Source of the DNA: Mesorhizobium sp. WSM3862
Lineage (GTDB): Bacteria > Pseudomonadota > Alphaproteobacteria > Rhizobiales > Rhizobiaceae
Assembly: GCF_002294985.1 (NCBI RefSeq)
Contig: NZ_NSGE01000009.1
Location: 1 to 64,000, forward strand
Reading direction: 5' to 3'
Length of the DNA: 64,000 bases
Shown here piece after piece: positions 1 through 8,900 of this stretch. The position numbers and the translations under genes were made by a program. Numbering within the stretch: the first letter of the stretch is position 1; each line of letters opens with the position of its first letter. The notes beneath the pieces are model-generated. The model did not search any database. It saw nothing but the letters and a program-made list of their open reading frames with translations, and had not been told where the DNA came from.

Positions 1-233
1 TCATCGTGCCATCGCTGAAGCACTTCGCTCAATCCCTGTTCCAGTCGCAGAACCTCCTCCGGATTGGTTGGCGACTCCTCAGCTCGATCATCGAACGGCA
101 GGAACACCTCGGCAAGGGGCTGCTCAACGCCCATTTGCCGGGCCTGGACCGCTTGCCCTCCCTCTTCCACGCCGGCGTCCTGCACCTGCGAGGAAGCTGT
201 TACACGGGATGGATTGCTATTTCGCGGGTCCAT
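1..233 (-). CDS. Partial hypothetical protein downstream of virD4
   Basis: An open frame starts at an ATG at 233 and is still open at the window edge (77 complete codons seen). A GAGGA ribosome-binding sequence lies five bases before the ATG, and the gene starts only 12 bases after the virD4 stop, so the two are probably co-transcribed. The visible part is hydrophilic, rich in Glu, Gln and Pro, without signal peptide or membrane segment. I do not recognise the family. In Agrobacterium the gene after virD4 is virD5, an exported effector, so an exported protein is possible by position only; the C-terminus, where a transport signal would sit, is outside the window. Confidence 0.6.
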   Translation of the reverse strand, partial: MDPRNSNPSRVTASSQVQDAGVEEGGQAVQARQMGVEQPLAEVFLPFDDRAEESPTNPEEVLRLEQGLSEVLQRWHD

Positions 234-245
234 ACTATCCTCACA

Positions 246-1991
246 TCAAACTGTATCGTCAAAGTCCTGCGTCAATTCAGGCAGCGGCTCATCGAGTTGA
301 GATTCTGCCGAGAGCCCCTCGTCTTCTATCGTCAAGGGTGCCGGCTCCGGGAGGGCGCCTGCCTGGCTTTCAAAGATGCGTTTCAGAATACGATCCGAAA
401 AATATCGCACCTTCCTCAATCGCAATGGTGGGAGACCTTTGATGAGAACGATCTCGTAGTCGTCATCGAGCAGCCGAACCTGTTCCGGACGCAACAGCGG
501 TGCACCTTGGTGTGAATTCTGAATGTTCCAGTCGAACGTTCGCGCTTGGCTGTAGGAAATCGATTTGGCTTCAAACGTGTATTCACCGATGGCCTTGGAA
601 ATGTAGTTCGGAGTCTCGTCATCGGCAGTGGCCATGAACACTTGCAGGCCGGTATTGCTGAGAAAATTCTGCTTGCCAGCCTCACCATAGGCCCCCGTCA
701 GTGCCGAGAGGCTTTGGATGATGAGCATGAAGCGACCCTTGTAGCCGGCGATGGTCGTAATTGCCGTCTCGATCGCCTCCAGCTTACCCAAGTGTTTGAA
801 TTCATCGAGCAGAAACAGGACTTCGTATTTTTCATCCCGGCGAGGCATCGACCGCTGTAGAATTGAAACGACTTGCTGAAAGAACAGGCGTATCAAAGGC
901 GCGACCACCTCAAGATCGTTCGGACTAACGCAAAGATAGATGCACGTTTTGCGACGGCGAAGATCATAGACCGAAAAATCTGAGCGACTTGTCGCCGCCT
1001 TTACAGCGGGATCCGCCCACAAATTGAGCCCGCCATCGCCAAGGACGGACGTGTAGGAGGTTAGGATTTTTGTATCGTTCCCGGCCATGTCGTCGAAGAT
1101 GCGTTGTGCCTCTTTGTTCCGGGTCTCCATGGCGAGTCGCGCGAAGAGCTTAAACTTCTCCCCCGGCTGGGCGAAGAGGTCATAGACGGCGCCGATTGTT
1201 GGCGTGCCCCGTTCGATGCAGGCAAGGATCCCCGCGACAAAGAGATCTCGCGCGCCGTTGACGAAACCTTCCGCGCCCTCCCCCTTCGCTGTAATGAGGT
1301 TTGCCGCCAAGCGGCGGGCCTCGGTGAATTGCTGCTGTGGAGACAGCGCAATAAGGTCCAATACCGGATTATAGCAATTCGTGCGCCGCTCAGAATCCAG
1401 CGGCGCAAATTTGAACACCTCGGCGCCGGCGGCCTGGCGCGCCCTCGAGGTAAGCTCAAAGAGCTCCCCCTTGACGTCGAGAGCTATCACCGAGCCTTTG
1501 AATGTAAGTAGCGTTGGAATGACTATGCCGACGCCCTTACCAGCACGGGTCGGTGCGACGATAAGGCTGTGAGGCTGCTCGCCATTGGTTAGGTAGTAGC
1601 CAGGCCAGAGAGGGCCAGTCGTCTTCCCAAATACCGGGCCTGTCACGCCACGGTATCGTCGCAGATAACCCGGGCGTCGCATCTCATCCACTCGCGCCCA
1701 GCGCGCCGTCCCGTGATGTTCGAGGTTGCGCCGTGTTACGATCTGCTGAATCAGCAACACGACCGCGGACGTTGAGAGCACGATAGCTACGCCCCGATAG
1801 AAGACGGGGGTTGCGAAACCCAGATAGAAGGGCGTCTCAAACCAAAAGGCACGGACGTCAAACGTCATCAAAGCCTCGCCGCCACGCCAGTGGCGGAACG
1901 TTGCATACAGACTTGCCGCGCAGAAGCCCAAGGCGAGCGAGCACGCGATGCTAAGAGCTATGTTGGGGGGCGTGTTTTTTGTTGAAGCCAT
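246..1991 (-). CDS. virD4: VirD4/TraG-type type IV secretion coupling protein
   Basis: A 581-residue inner-membrane ATPase that recruits substrates to a type IV secretion channel. Two N-terminal membrane segments are visible (about residues 10-32 and 60-84), followed by Walker A APTRAGKGVG (146-155) and a Walker B ending LFLLDEF in the second half, as in VirD4/TraG. Length is close to the usual 550-650. In rhizobial symbiosis islands a VirB/D4 system delivers effector proteins to plant cells; the neighbouring genes at 2221-3099 and 4074-5246 carry tails typical of its substrates, which favours a VirD4 role over a plasmid TraG. No virB genes lie in the window; they may lie to the left. The acidic C-terminus (DFDDTV) is intact. 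Confidence 0.92.
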   Translation of the reverse strand: MASTKNTPPNIALSIACSLALGFCAASLYATFRHWRGGEALMTFDVRAFWFETPFYLGFATPVFYRGVAIVLSTSAVVLLIQQIVTRRNLEHHGTARWARVDEMRRPGYLRRYRGVTGPVFGKTTGPLWPGYYLTNGEQPHSLIVAPTRAGKGVGIVIPTLLTFKGSVIALDVKGELFELTSRARQAAGAEVFKFAPLDSERRTNCYNPVLDLIALSPQQQFTEARRLAANLITAKGEGAEGFVNGARDLFVAGILACIERGTPTIGAVYDLFAQPGEKFKLFARLAMETRNKEAQRIFDDMAGNDTKILTSYTSVLGDGGLNLWADPAVKAATSRSDFSVYDLRRRKTCIYLCVSPNDLEVVAPLIRLFFQQVVSILQRSMPRRDEKYEVLFLLDEFKHLGKLEAIETAITTIAGYKGRFMLIIQSLSALTGAYGEAGKQNFLSNTGLQVFMATADDETPNYISKAIGEYTFEAKSISYSQARTFDWNIQNSHQGAPLLRPEQVRLLDDDYEIVLIKGLPPLRLRKVRYFSDRILKRIFESQAGALPEPAPLTIEDEGLSAESQLDEPLPELTQDFDDTV

Positions 1992-2220
1992 CGTTCATAG
2001 CTAATGCTGCGCTTGCTTTCAGACACTGGACCGACGTCGCGCGATGTCGCCGCTCGACAGATCGATGCCGAGCGGGTGGTGCGGTGCTTGCATCGCACCA
2101 CCCGGCAGACGTGGTTTTTGAAAGTTACCCTAAAGCAGTGCGCCAATGGCCAGCGAATTGGAAATGGCAAGGCCGGGAACGGAATTCGGGGAAAAAGCGT
2201 CACTTACCATGGCCGAGACC

Positions 2221-3099
2221 TCAACGGCCGGACCGATCTCTGCTTCTGGAGGCAGTCATTAGATCCTCTCGGGCGTGATTGTAGGCGTGGCTTATGGACT
2301 GCCCGACTTGACCACCCCGCCGCAGCTGTTCATAGGAGGTTTGCGGGCCTACTGTATCACGAACTGAAGCCGCAATGCCTGCTATGTGGCCGTCCAAATT
2401 CGCTCTCCGTTCCTCTGCTGCATGCTGCGGCGGAGGCATGTTCTGCAACAGGCCATGCAGGTCGGGAAGTAAGTTAGCTTGCGCTTGTTGATTTGCGTCT
2501 AATTGGTGATACGCGGCCACAATGGCATTTTCGGCGGTCACCTTGACCATGTGGTGCTGATGGGGGTCAGCAGCCAATTCAATGGCCTGCTCAAAAATGC
2601 GAGATTTATTTTGGTCATTAAACTTACTGAAGTTTTGCGCCACAAACATAACCCCTAGAGCTTGCTCCATTGGGTCCATGTTGCCAATGCGATTAACAAG
2701 AGCAGTCTGCTTCTGGGGCCCTAGAAAATGGCCTACATTACTAGCCGCCTGGACTTGGAACAATGCTAAATCATCCGAGTTGAACCCCAATCCGGCCGTC
2801 AATCTGTCGACCAGATCGTTGGCTGATCGTCCGAGCTGGTTGTTGCGCCTATCAAATCTGCTGAGGTCAGATTCGTGCCCGGGTGCCACGTCCTGAACGG
2901 CACGTCGCATTTGCCTCTCGGCGGATTTGAAGCTCCCAAGATCGCGTGCTGTATCGCGCGGGTTAGGGCTTACTAACCGTTCTGCAACATTGGTCAGTGG
3001 CCCGCCTGGAAGGCCATGATTGTTACGCCGTTCCTCGGCCCTCCTCCCGTCGCGGGATGAACTTCCAGCTGCACGTTTTGGTCTGCTATCCCGATCCAT
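2221..3099 (-). CDS. VirF-like F-box effector candidate of the VirB/D4 system
   Basis: A 292-residue soluble protein with no signal peptide. Residues 30-42 (LP, then V38 and L42) fit an F-box core, and the following stretch (SPNPRDTARDLGSFKSAER) resembles the matching part of Agrobacterium VirF as I remember it. The last 16 residues run R277-x7-R285-x-R287-x-R289 and end in R292, the Arg-rich C-terminal transport signal described for VirF, VirE2 and VirE3. The Mesorhizobium loti effector Msi061 is VirF-like and this may be its homologue. An F-box protein would act in the plant cell by feeding host proteins to the SCF ubiquitin ligase. A GGAGG sequence eight bases before the ATG supports the start. 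The gene follows no close neighbour and is transcribed toward virD4. Confidence 0.75.
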   Translation of the reverse strand: MDRDSRPKRAAGSSSRDGRRAEERRNNHGLPGGPLTNVAERLVSPNPRDTARDLGSFKSAERQMRRAVQDVAPGHESDLSRFDRRNNQLGRSANDLVDRLTAGLGFNSDDLALFQVQAASNVGHFLGPQKQTALVNRIGNMDPMEQALGVMFVAQNFSKFNDQNKSRIFEQAIELAADPHQHHMVKVTAENAIVAAYHQLDANQQAQANLLPDLHGLLQNMPPPQHAAEERRANLDGHIAGIAASVRDTVGPQTSYEQLRRGGQVGQSISHAYNHAREDLMTASRSRDRSGR

Positions 3100-3852
3100 T
3101 GCTCGGCCTCCAAAGGCGTTTCTCTACCCCATGAGGTTACCATCCAAGCTTGGTCTGCTAAACCAATTTGGTGTTACACTTGTAGTCTCGCAGAGGTTCT
3201 CCCAGCGCTCTGGGTCACGCCGAGAGCCCATTTAACCCAAAGAATATGATGAAGTTGGGCTCAAAGGCGATGCATGTTTCGCAGCCTGACGGCACGAATG
3301 GCATGCCGACGCCGCCTCTTTCGCCTGCTCCTACCCCTCGTTGGAAAACCCCGGCATGATGTCGCCCGCAGCAGCATCTCCTTTGAGAGCAGGCCTGCAT
3401 GCTCGAGCGTTTGGACGACGGCCATCGCCTTTCCAGCCGATACCCGCGGCTATCCTCCTCCCTTGGCGAGGAAATCAGCCGCGTCCTGGTCGGCAATTTG
3501 CACAGCGCCGCGCTAATAGCATTGCCATGGCACCACAGGTCGCCGCCCTTCCAGGCAAACTCGTCCTGTTTCTTGCCGCCTTGGTCGATCGCGATTTCGG
3601 CGCTTACCTCGCCACTCGATGCGCCGAGCTCTCTGCCGAAGGCAGATCGCGCTACCCCGACGCGCGTCAAGGGAAATCATGTCCCTTTGCTGTGGGCGCC
3701 GGTTCCGGTACTGAACCACACGGTCGTCATCGTGACAGGCCTCCCGACCTACCCGGATGCTACTTCCTCTACGATCTCACGGCACCGCGCGCGGACGTCG
3801 GCGACACATGCAGGCACACCCGAACAAGTGCGCATCGTAGCGGCGTTGGTGC

Positions 3853-3872
3853 AATTGTCGCTCGCGACAATT
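3853..3872. promoter_or_regulatory. Perfect 9-bp inverted repeat
   Basis: Arms AATTGTCGC (3853-3861) and GCGACAATT (3864-3872) are separated by two bases. It lies about 200 bases upstream of the effector candidate at 4074. TGCAATTG, overlapping the left arm, matches the first two-thirds of the Agrobacterium vir box, but the GAAA half is missing. It could be an operator; no T run follows, so a terminator is unlikely. Confidence 0.4.
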
Positions 3873-3912
3873 AGCCGTCGCCACTCGACCCACGTCGAAC
3901 ACCGCCAACGCA

Positions 3913-3955
3913 CGGTTCAGCGGCAATTACAACTCCCGTAGTTGTCGCTGAGCCG
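3913..3955. promoter_or_regulatory. Long bulged inverted repeat upstream of effector candidate
   Basis: Outer arms CGGTTCAGCG (3913-3922) and CGCTGAGCCG (3946-3955) pair with one mismatch. Inner arms ACAACT (3929-3934) and AGTTGT (3940-3945) pair perfectly around a five-base loop, leaving one six-base bulge. The structure lies 120-160 bases before the start at 4074. It may be an operator or an RNA structure of an upstream transcript. Confidence 0.4.
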
Positions 3956-4073
3956 TTGCCAAATCCACAGCCTCCTGATAGTCGAATCACACCGCGCGGC
4001 GCGGCCTCCAACCGGCCATCATAATCGACGCCCACCGGTCCCCATAATCGTCGCGCTACGTACCTTACCCTAG

Positions 4074-5246
4074 GTGATCAGAAAGGTGAAAAGATTGGGA
4101 ATTTGCGGCTCCAAATCCTCCGGATCGGCTCGACATTCCGCACATGACACGCGAGAATCCACGGCATCGAACTTTGAGAGCAGCATATCAGCGCTGAGGG
4201 TCTCGCTGGGTACGCTTCCCGACAGTTTGCGATGGGGCGGAGATGTGCCTCTGGAGCAACATCAGATCCAGCAGGCCGCCTACCATATGGGAGCGTTTGT
4301 CGTCGGTGACGAGGTCACGAGCCCGAGAAGACTCGCGACGGCCGGGCAAACGGTTCACGACGTCCGCCTGCTGCTCAAGCATGGCCGGGGAAACGTTAAG
4401 GCGGACGACATTCCCTCGCACGGCCACAACGGCATCGGATCGTCGGTAGCACTGCGGGGAATAGACGCCACCAACAAGGTTGCACGGGCCGTACTCATGG
4501 GAGCGGCGGTCTGCGATCAGACCGCTCCCCTTTCCGCCATCGTCCACGCCCCACACATGGCGGCCAACGAGTTCAGTACGACCTATGCTGCTACCGTTCC
4601 AATGAAACAAATAACCGACGAAGGTGATGAGATCCCAGTCAATGCGGCTCACACCTGGAACGAACTGTGGCGCGAAAGCCGCGATACGAGCTCAACCGTG
4701 GTCATGGATGCCTGGGCCAACGGTCCCGCTGTTCGGTTGAAGGACAGCGCATGGGGCCGAGAGCCAGCCTGGCAAGGTCCTTGGTCGATGGACAAAAGCG
4801 AGGCTGAATTCCTGAAAAACCGTGTTGAGGGGTTGATTCCGCTCCTGCATCCGGACAGTGATGACGACGTTCGCAACGATTTGCGCAGGAAGCACGACGC
4901 ACCCACATCCTACGACAAATATGCAGAACCACAAGTGATCTCACCCGAGTTCGCCAAAAGTGTACGCACGGCATTGTCCCGTTTTCCTGAAGACAAAAAA
5001 ACGGAAATCGCATCACGGATGATTCGCGAAGCCTTCGGAATGGATCCTAATCAAAACGCAGTGCAATCAGTTCTGGTGTCTGCCAACCAACTGGACTCGC
5101 TGCCCCGGCCTCCCGTCGTGCCGTTGGAATACTCAACGGCAAGAGGATCGAATCGGCCGGTTGCTGAACCGCGGGGCGCCGCTAACGCACGAGCTGATTT
5201 AGCGTCTTCCACGAGAAGCAGAGAACGCTCGAGTCGAGGTCGATAA
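4074..5246 (+). CDS. Putative VirB/D4 effector with transglutaminase-like fold
   Basis: A 390-residue soluble protein without signal peptide. A Cys-His-Asp order like that of transglutaminase/papain-like enzymes is visible: C147 (AAVCDQTAPL), H193 (NAAHTWNELW) and D212 (VVMDAWANGPAV). HTWNELW followed by VMDAWANGPAV is the usual look of the His and Asp strands in this superfamily, which includes plant-pathogen effectors of the HopX/AvrPphE type. The C-terminus has R373-x7-R381-x-R383-x-R385 and ends RGR, the same export pattern as the VirF-like neighbour. The start is uncertain: GTG at 4074 follows an in-frame stop directly, while a TTG at 4095 has AAAGGTG upstream. Inference: a translocated enzyme (protease, deamidase or transferase) acting in the plant cell. 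No closer family recognised. Confidence 0.7.
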   Translation: MIRKVKRLGICGSKSSGSARHSAHDTRESTASNFESSISALRVSLGTLPDSLRWGGDVPLEQHQIQQAAYHMGAFVVGDEVTSPRRLATAGQTVHDVRLLLKHGRGNVKADDIPSHGHNGIGSSVALRGIDATNKVARAVLMGAAVCDQTAPLSAIVHAPHMAANEFSTTYAATVPMKQITDEGDEIPVNAAHTWNELWRESRDTSSTVVMDAWANGPAVRLKDSAWGREPAWQGPWSMDKSEAEFLKNRVEGLIPLLHPDSDDDVRNDLRRKHDAPTSYDKYAEPQVISPEFAKSVRTALSRFPEDKKTEIASRMIREAFGMDPNQNAVQSVLVSANQLDSLPRPPVVPLEYSTARGSNRPVAEPRGAANARADLASSTRSRERSSRGR

Positions 5247-5299
5247 GCTTTGGCGGCGTCGTCACGTTGTTTAGATGTGGCCACGTGAGGGGCTATGCA

Positions 5300-6480
5300 G
5301 CCGGCCATTCGGGCGTCCCGCGCAAGCGTCTCGGTAGACCATGTAGCGCAGCGTCGCGCGCCATCGGGCGGCGCCTCCACGCCCATCTGTATGATGACCG
5401 CATCGACCTCTTCCTCGGGCCGGACCAGGTGATGACCACCAACCGGATCCGCGTCAGACAACCCGGTCGGGGCACAGTATCGATTTCCGGCACTTCGTCG
5501 CGAACCTGAAGCGCAAGCCCCAGGCGTTTCTGATCGTACTGTTGCGCGTGACGTCCGGACCAGGGTGAAATCGGTCGTTTGCCGCGGCGGCAGCGGCTGG
5601 AGCAGGCGGCGCTCTTCCTCCAAAAGCTTAGCCCAGCGCCGGTTCTGCTTGGCAACCTCCTTCTCGACGAAGCGGCGATAGTCCTCGATGCTGGCGAAAT
5701 CGCGGCCGGCGGCGCAGAGCCTGGTCGAGGGGCCGCTTCAGGTGGCCATGAGGGGCTTCGATCGATCCGTTCTCATTGGCTTCGCCGCGGCTGTTGCGGG
5801 TGGCGCACATTCCGTAATGGCGACACAGAGCCTGGTAGCTTCGGGTGAAATCGCACTGGGCGTCGGCATCGAGGTTCTTGCAGGCGGCCGAGAGCGAGTC
5901 ACTGCGGTGTTCCGCCGGCACACCACCCAGCCTCCACAGCGCATCCTGCAATGTTCCGACAAGGCGGTGAAGTTCTCTCCGCCGAATAGAGGAGTTGCTC
6001 AAGATCGATGGCATCCTGTCCGTTACCATCTTCGAGACCGTGCAGGACGAGTTCGGGGAGGATGCCGTTCCCGACGGCGTGAGGCGCACCCTTGAGCGCC
6101 GGATTGTCCGGTGGAGGGCGCTGAGCGGGGGCGAGAAGGAGATCATCTTCGCGCAGCGTCACGCGATCGGCCGACAGGGACTGTCGGACTTTACCATCTG
6201 CGACGATCTGCGCATCACCATGGGCGGCGAGTGCTTCGGCCATCGCCTCTTCCATTTCCGTCTCGCCTGTAGCGGTTGGGAACATGCAGCGGTCGTGCAA
6301 CAAGGATCCGCGCCTCCATCAAAGCAAAATCGCGCGGCCACACCTGTTCGAGAGGGTCTGGCCCGGTTCGCCAGTGGCGCTCGCGCGATCCGACGCTCGC
6401 TGCGGTCGGTGATACCGGCCTTATTTGGGAACCAGTATCGATCAATGAAGCGGATGAGCTTGCTTCTGAAGTCCGCCATT
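5300..6480. mobile_element. istA: Scrambled IS21-family istA transposase remnant
   Basis: Pieces of one IstA-type transposase are present on alternating strands. About 6480-6300 minus carries the N-terminal region (WRTGPDPLEQVWP). 5988-6300 plus carries the next part (RRTLERRIVRWRAL, GRQGLSDFT, HRLFHFRLACSGWEHA). 5986-5550 minus carries the middle (DALWRLGGVPAEHRSDSLSA, NENGSIEAPHGHLKR, then after a frame change EEERRLLQPLPPRQTTDF). 5310-5545 plus carries the C-terminal part (HLYDDRIDLFLG, then in another frame DFRHFVANLKRKPQAFL). The gene is dead: frames shift and two segments are inverted in place. No istB was seen and no terminal repeats could be assigned. Confidence 0.8.
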
Positions 6481-7410
6481 TGCAGTTCGGGAATCGCACC
6501 TGATTCCTCCAAGCAAGAGCTGCAGGGTGGTTCGATCCGGCACTGATCCTTGCGCAGGGGGTTGGGTTTGAGCCGGTGCCGGACCGAACCGTCTCAGGGC
6601 AACGCCGGCTATGTCGTGGATGATTGGGGCGACCGCGGCTAAACGGTGGCGATAGTGTGTCACGGAACACCGTTTCCAACGCGCACCTGCCAAACGTGAC
6701 CAGACGTTTCCGACGGCGCGGCGCAGCTCGGTTGCGGTTCGGCCGTGACCCGCGATGTTGGCTGTTGGAAGAGTACGACCGATCACAGCGGTCGGGATGA
6801 AGGATAGGGAAACACTTAAAAATAGTGATTCCGCAGCACATGCAAGCGATTCACGCACAGTGACCAGCCGCGCGGCTCGACCGGCGCGGACTCGACCAGA
6901 TCCCCCTGAGGGACTGGATCATCGCCACACCTAACTCTTGACGCAAAACGCCGTGGCGCCATCGCTCTCTGTCGAGTCGACCGAGGTTCCGACAGCAATG
7001 CTGCGTTTCTGGGCGGCGGCCGCGACGACGAGATCTAAAGAATTGGGTCAATGGTGGGCTGCAGTACACGCTCATTGAACCAGCCGCCCATGCGAAAGAC
7101 CAGCGAGCTATGTCGATTACAATGCCTTCTTAAAGAGGGAGACTGAGGCGGAGATCCTCTGGCAGGAGGAGATCGGGCCGGACGTGCTGGTGCAACGGCG
7201 AGTTCGAACGAAAACGACATGGTGCAGCATTTCGGCGAGCAGCTGTCCCGGTCGCCTTCACCCAACGCGGCTGGGTGCACAAGTTATTGCCCCCGCCACC
7301 TGCGCACTCCCATCTTCACCGACGCATCGCGGCCTGATCCGATGACGTCGCGCTGGTGGCATTGGCCCAGTCGATGACGGAAACCAATGCTCACGCGCCC
7401 GACGCGATCG
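6481..7410. other. Interval without a recognisable gene
   Basis: About 900 bases without a supportable gene. Short open frames occur on both strands, none with a start signal, a domain or sensible codon use. It is bordered by the IS21 remnant and the cytochrome c peroxidase gene, so eroded insertion-sequence DNA is the likely content. Confidence 0.5.
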
Positions 7411-8463
7411 CTATTTTCCCAAGATCTGCGATTGAGGTCGAGGTGTTGCCGCCGTTTCAGTGGGTAAGAGGGGATAAGCTATCTTCGGTAGCTTTCCGGT
7501 CAGTGAATTAAGGAAGGCAACGATCCGGTCGACTTCGTATTGCGTTAATTCTTCGCCAAGCTGCGTGGTCCCCATGGTGGCGACGGCCTGTCTCAGGTCC
7601 CAAACCTTGCCCGAATGAAAGTACGGCGCCGTGATTGCTACGTTGCGCAGCGGTGCCACGCGGAAAACATAGGAATCCTCTGGTACATTGGTGATGGCAA
7701 ATCGTCCCTTGTCGTTCTCCGGCAGAACGTTGGCGCTAGGCTTCTCAACGACTCCGAACGGATAGTAGCCTTCCCCTCCAAGATTGACGCCGGAATGGCA
7801 GGACGAGCAGCCCTTTTCTATAAAAAGGGCCAGGCCCTGTTTTCCTTCGGGACCGATGGCGGTGTCATCGCCATTGAGGAAGGCGTCGAAGGGCGCCGGC
7901 GTGACCAGTGTCGCCTCGTAGTCTGCGAGTGCATTGGTTAGATTATCGAAGGTGATGGGTTCGGCCTCCCCCGGGAAAGCTGACTGGAACCACTCCATAT
8001 ATTGCGGCATCGATTTGAGTGTCTCGACCACTTGGTGCGATGTGTTGGCCATCTCGGCACCGCCCTGTATCGGCCCTTTGGCCTGAGCTTTCAGGTCTTC
8101 GGCGCGACCGTCCCAAAACTGCGATTTGTTGAAAACAGAGTTAAACACCGTCGGCGCGTTGCGCTGCCCCTTCTGCCAACCATGGCCAATGGAAGTTTCA
8201 CGATTGTCGTCACCTCCGGTGGCCAGGTTGTGGCATGAGTTGCAAGAGAAAACGCCTGAGGACGAGAGGCGTGGATCGAAAAACAGCGCCTTGCCGAGGG
8301 CAATCTTCTCCGGCGTCCTCGGGTTGTTGGTGACCTCCGGTATGGATGGCAAGGGCTTGAAGATGGCCAGTGCCGTTTCTCTGAGGTCTGGCGGAATGGA
8401 CTGCGCAGCAAAAGCTGTGGCTGCCACCAGCGCAACAGCCATCGCAGTGAATAGAAATTTCAT
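7411..8463 (-). CDS. Di-haem cytochrome c peroxidase
   Basis: A 350-residue periplasmic enzyme that reduces hydrogen peroxide with electrons from cytochrome c (CcpA/MauG superfamily). A signal peptide precedes a cut near residue 19-20 (ATAFA-AQS). Two haem c motifs are present, CNSCH (74-78) and CSSCH (219-223), as expected for the low- and high-potential haems, and length fits the family. The frame is open far upstream, but AAGGAA eight bases before the ATG at 8463 and the signal peptide fix the start. It sits alone among insertion-sequence debris; rhizobial symbiotic regions often contain such peroxidases. MauG-like or ordinary peroxidase roles cannot be told apart here. Confidence 0.9.
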   Translation of the reverse strand: MKFLFTAMAVALVAATAFAAQSIPPDLRETALAIFKPLPSIPEVTNNPRTPEKIALGKALFFDPRLSSSGVFSCNSCHNLATGGDDNRETSIGHGWQKGQRNAPTVFNSVFNKSQFWDGRAEDLKAQAKGPIQGGAEMANTSHQVVETLKSMPQYMEWFQSAFPGEAEPITFDNLTNALADYEATLVTPAPFDAFLNGDDTAIGPEGKQGLALFIEKGCSSCHSGVNLGGEGYYPFGVVEKPSANVLPENDKGRFAITNVPEDSYVFRVAPLRNVAITAPYFHSGKVWDLRQAVATMGTTQLGEELTQYEVDRIVAFLNSLTGKLPKIAYPLLPTETAATPRPQSQILGK

Positions 8464-8671
8464 AAATGGATTCCTTAGGATGTGCACGGAACCATTGTCC
8501 ACATGCGGCCAGCGAACGCCCTGCGCTAGATCAGCGGATCGAGGGGAATCGTGCTTGGACGACAAGTTGCGATCGACTTGTGCGTCAAGTTCTGCAAAAT
8601 GGCTGGCGGCGACGGGATGCGTCCGCCGAGCAGCCCCCATGTAGCGGAGCGGCGGGCGCACCGGGCCGCGC

Positions 8672-8869
8672 TCAGCGGCCAATGCCATCAGGCTCTCCTT
8701 CTTGTGCTCGCGAGAGATGCTCCATGTTGAGGTAGCGGGTCGCCTCGAGCCAAGTCTCATGGATCTCAACCACCAGCGCCCGAACCAGCCGCATACAGCT
8801 CTGCGGATTGGGGAACCAGCCGCATACAGCCTGCGGATTGGGAAAGATGCGCACGAAAGGGCGGGCCAC
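8672..8869 (-). pseudogene. C-terminal remnant of IS256-family transposase
   Basis: On the minus strand the stretch RLVRALVVEIHETWLEATRY followed by LNMEHL matches the C-terminal end of IS256/Mutator-type transposases as I know them. The continuation EHKKESLMALAA lies in the next frame, so one frameshift is present. Nothing of the catalytic DDE region remains. The remnant lies just upstream of the peroxidase gene, and its frame is fused open with it, which explains the long open stretch there. Confidence 0.65.
8782..8842. repeat. Tandem duplication inside IS256 remnant
   Basis: Two adjacent copies, 8782-8812 (31 bases) and 8813-8842 (30 bases), each start GAACCAGCCGCATACAGC and end CTGCGGATTGGG. 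They differ by one inserted dinucleotide/base step after the common part, so the second copy shifts frame. On the minus strand each encodes an FPNPQ-type segment. It looks like a recent local duplication in a dead gene. Confidence 0.85.
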
Positions 8870-8900
8870 CGTTCTTCGTCTCGGTGAGGTCTAGCCATAG

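Larger units (their letters stand above)
3100..4073. other. Gene-poor interval between the two effector candidates
   Basis: No convincing intact gene is seen. Several frames are open for 60-180 codons on both strands but switch frame and have no recognisable domain. One minus-strand stretch near 3290-3510 reads like a broken protein (AADFLAKGGG, then after a stop KAMAVVQTLEHAGLLSKEML) and may be the remnant of another gene. The palindrome ACCAA-T-TTGGT at 3162-3172 lies 60-75 bases upstream of the VirF-like start on its transcribed side. Two strong inverted repeats near 3.9 kb are listed separately. Confidence 0.5.

Noticed and set aside
2154..2165. Possible vir box (AATTGGAAAT-like) upstream of virD4
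   Set aside because: It has an extra base compared with the TNCAATTGAAAY consensus and is about 165 bases from the start. The similar TGCAATTG at 3851 lacks the GAAA half. Neither is good enough to call a VirG site.
3215..3670. A 151-codon minus-strand frame in the effector gap
   Set aside because: No domain, Cys/Arg-rich tail, no ribosome-binding site, and competing broken frames on the same strand.
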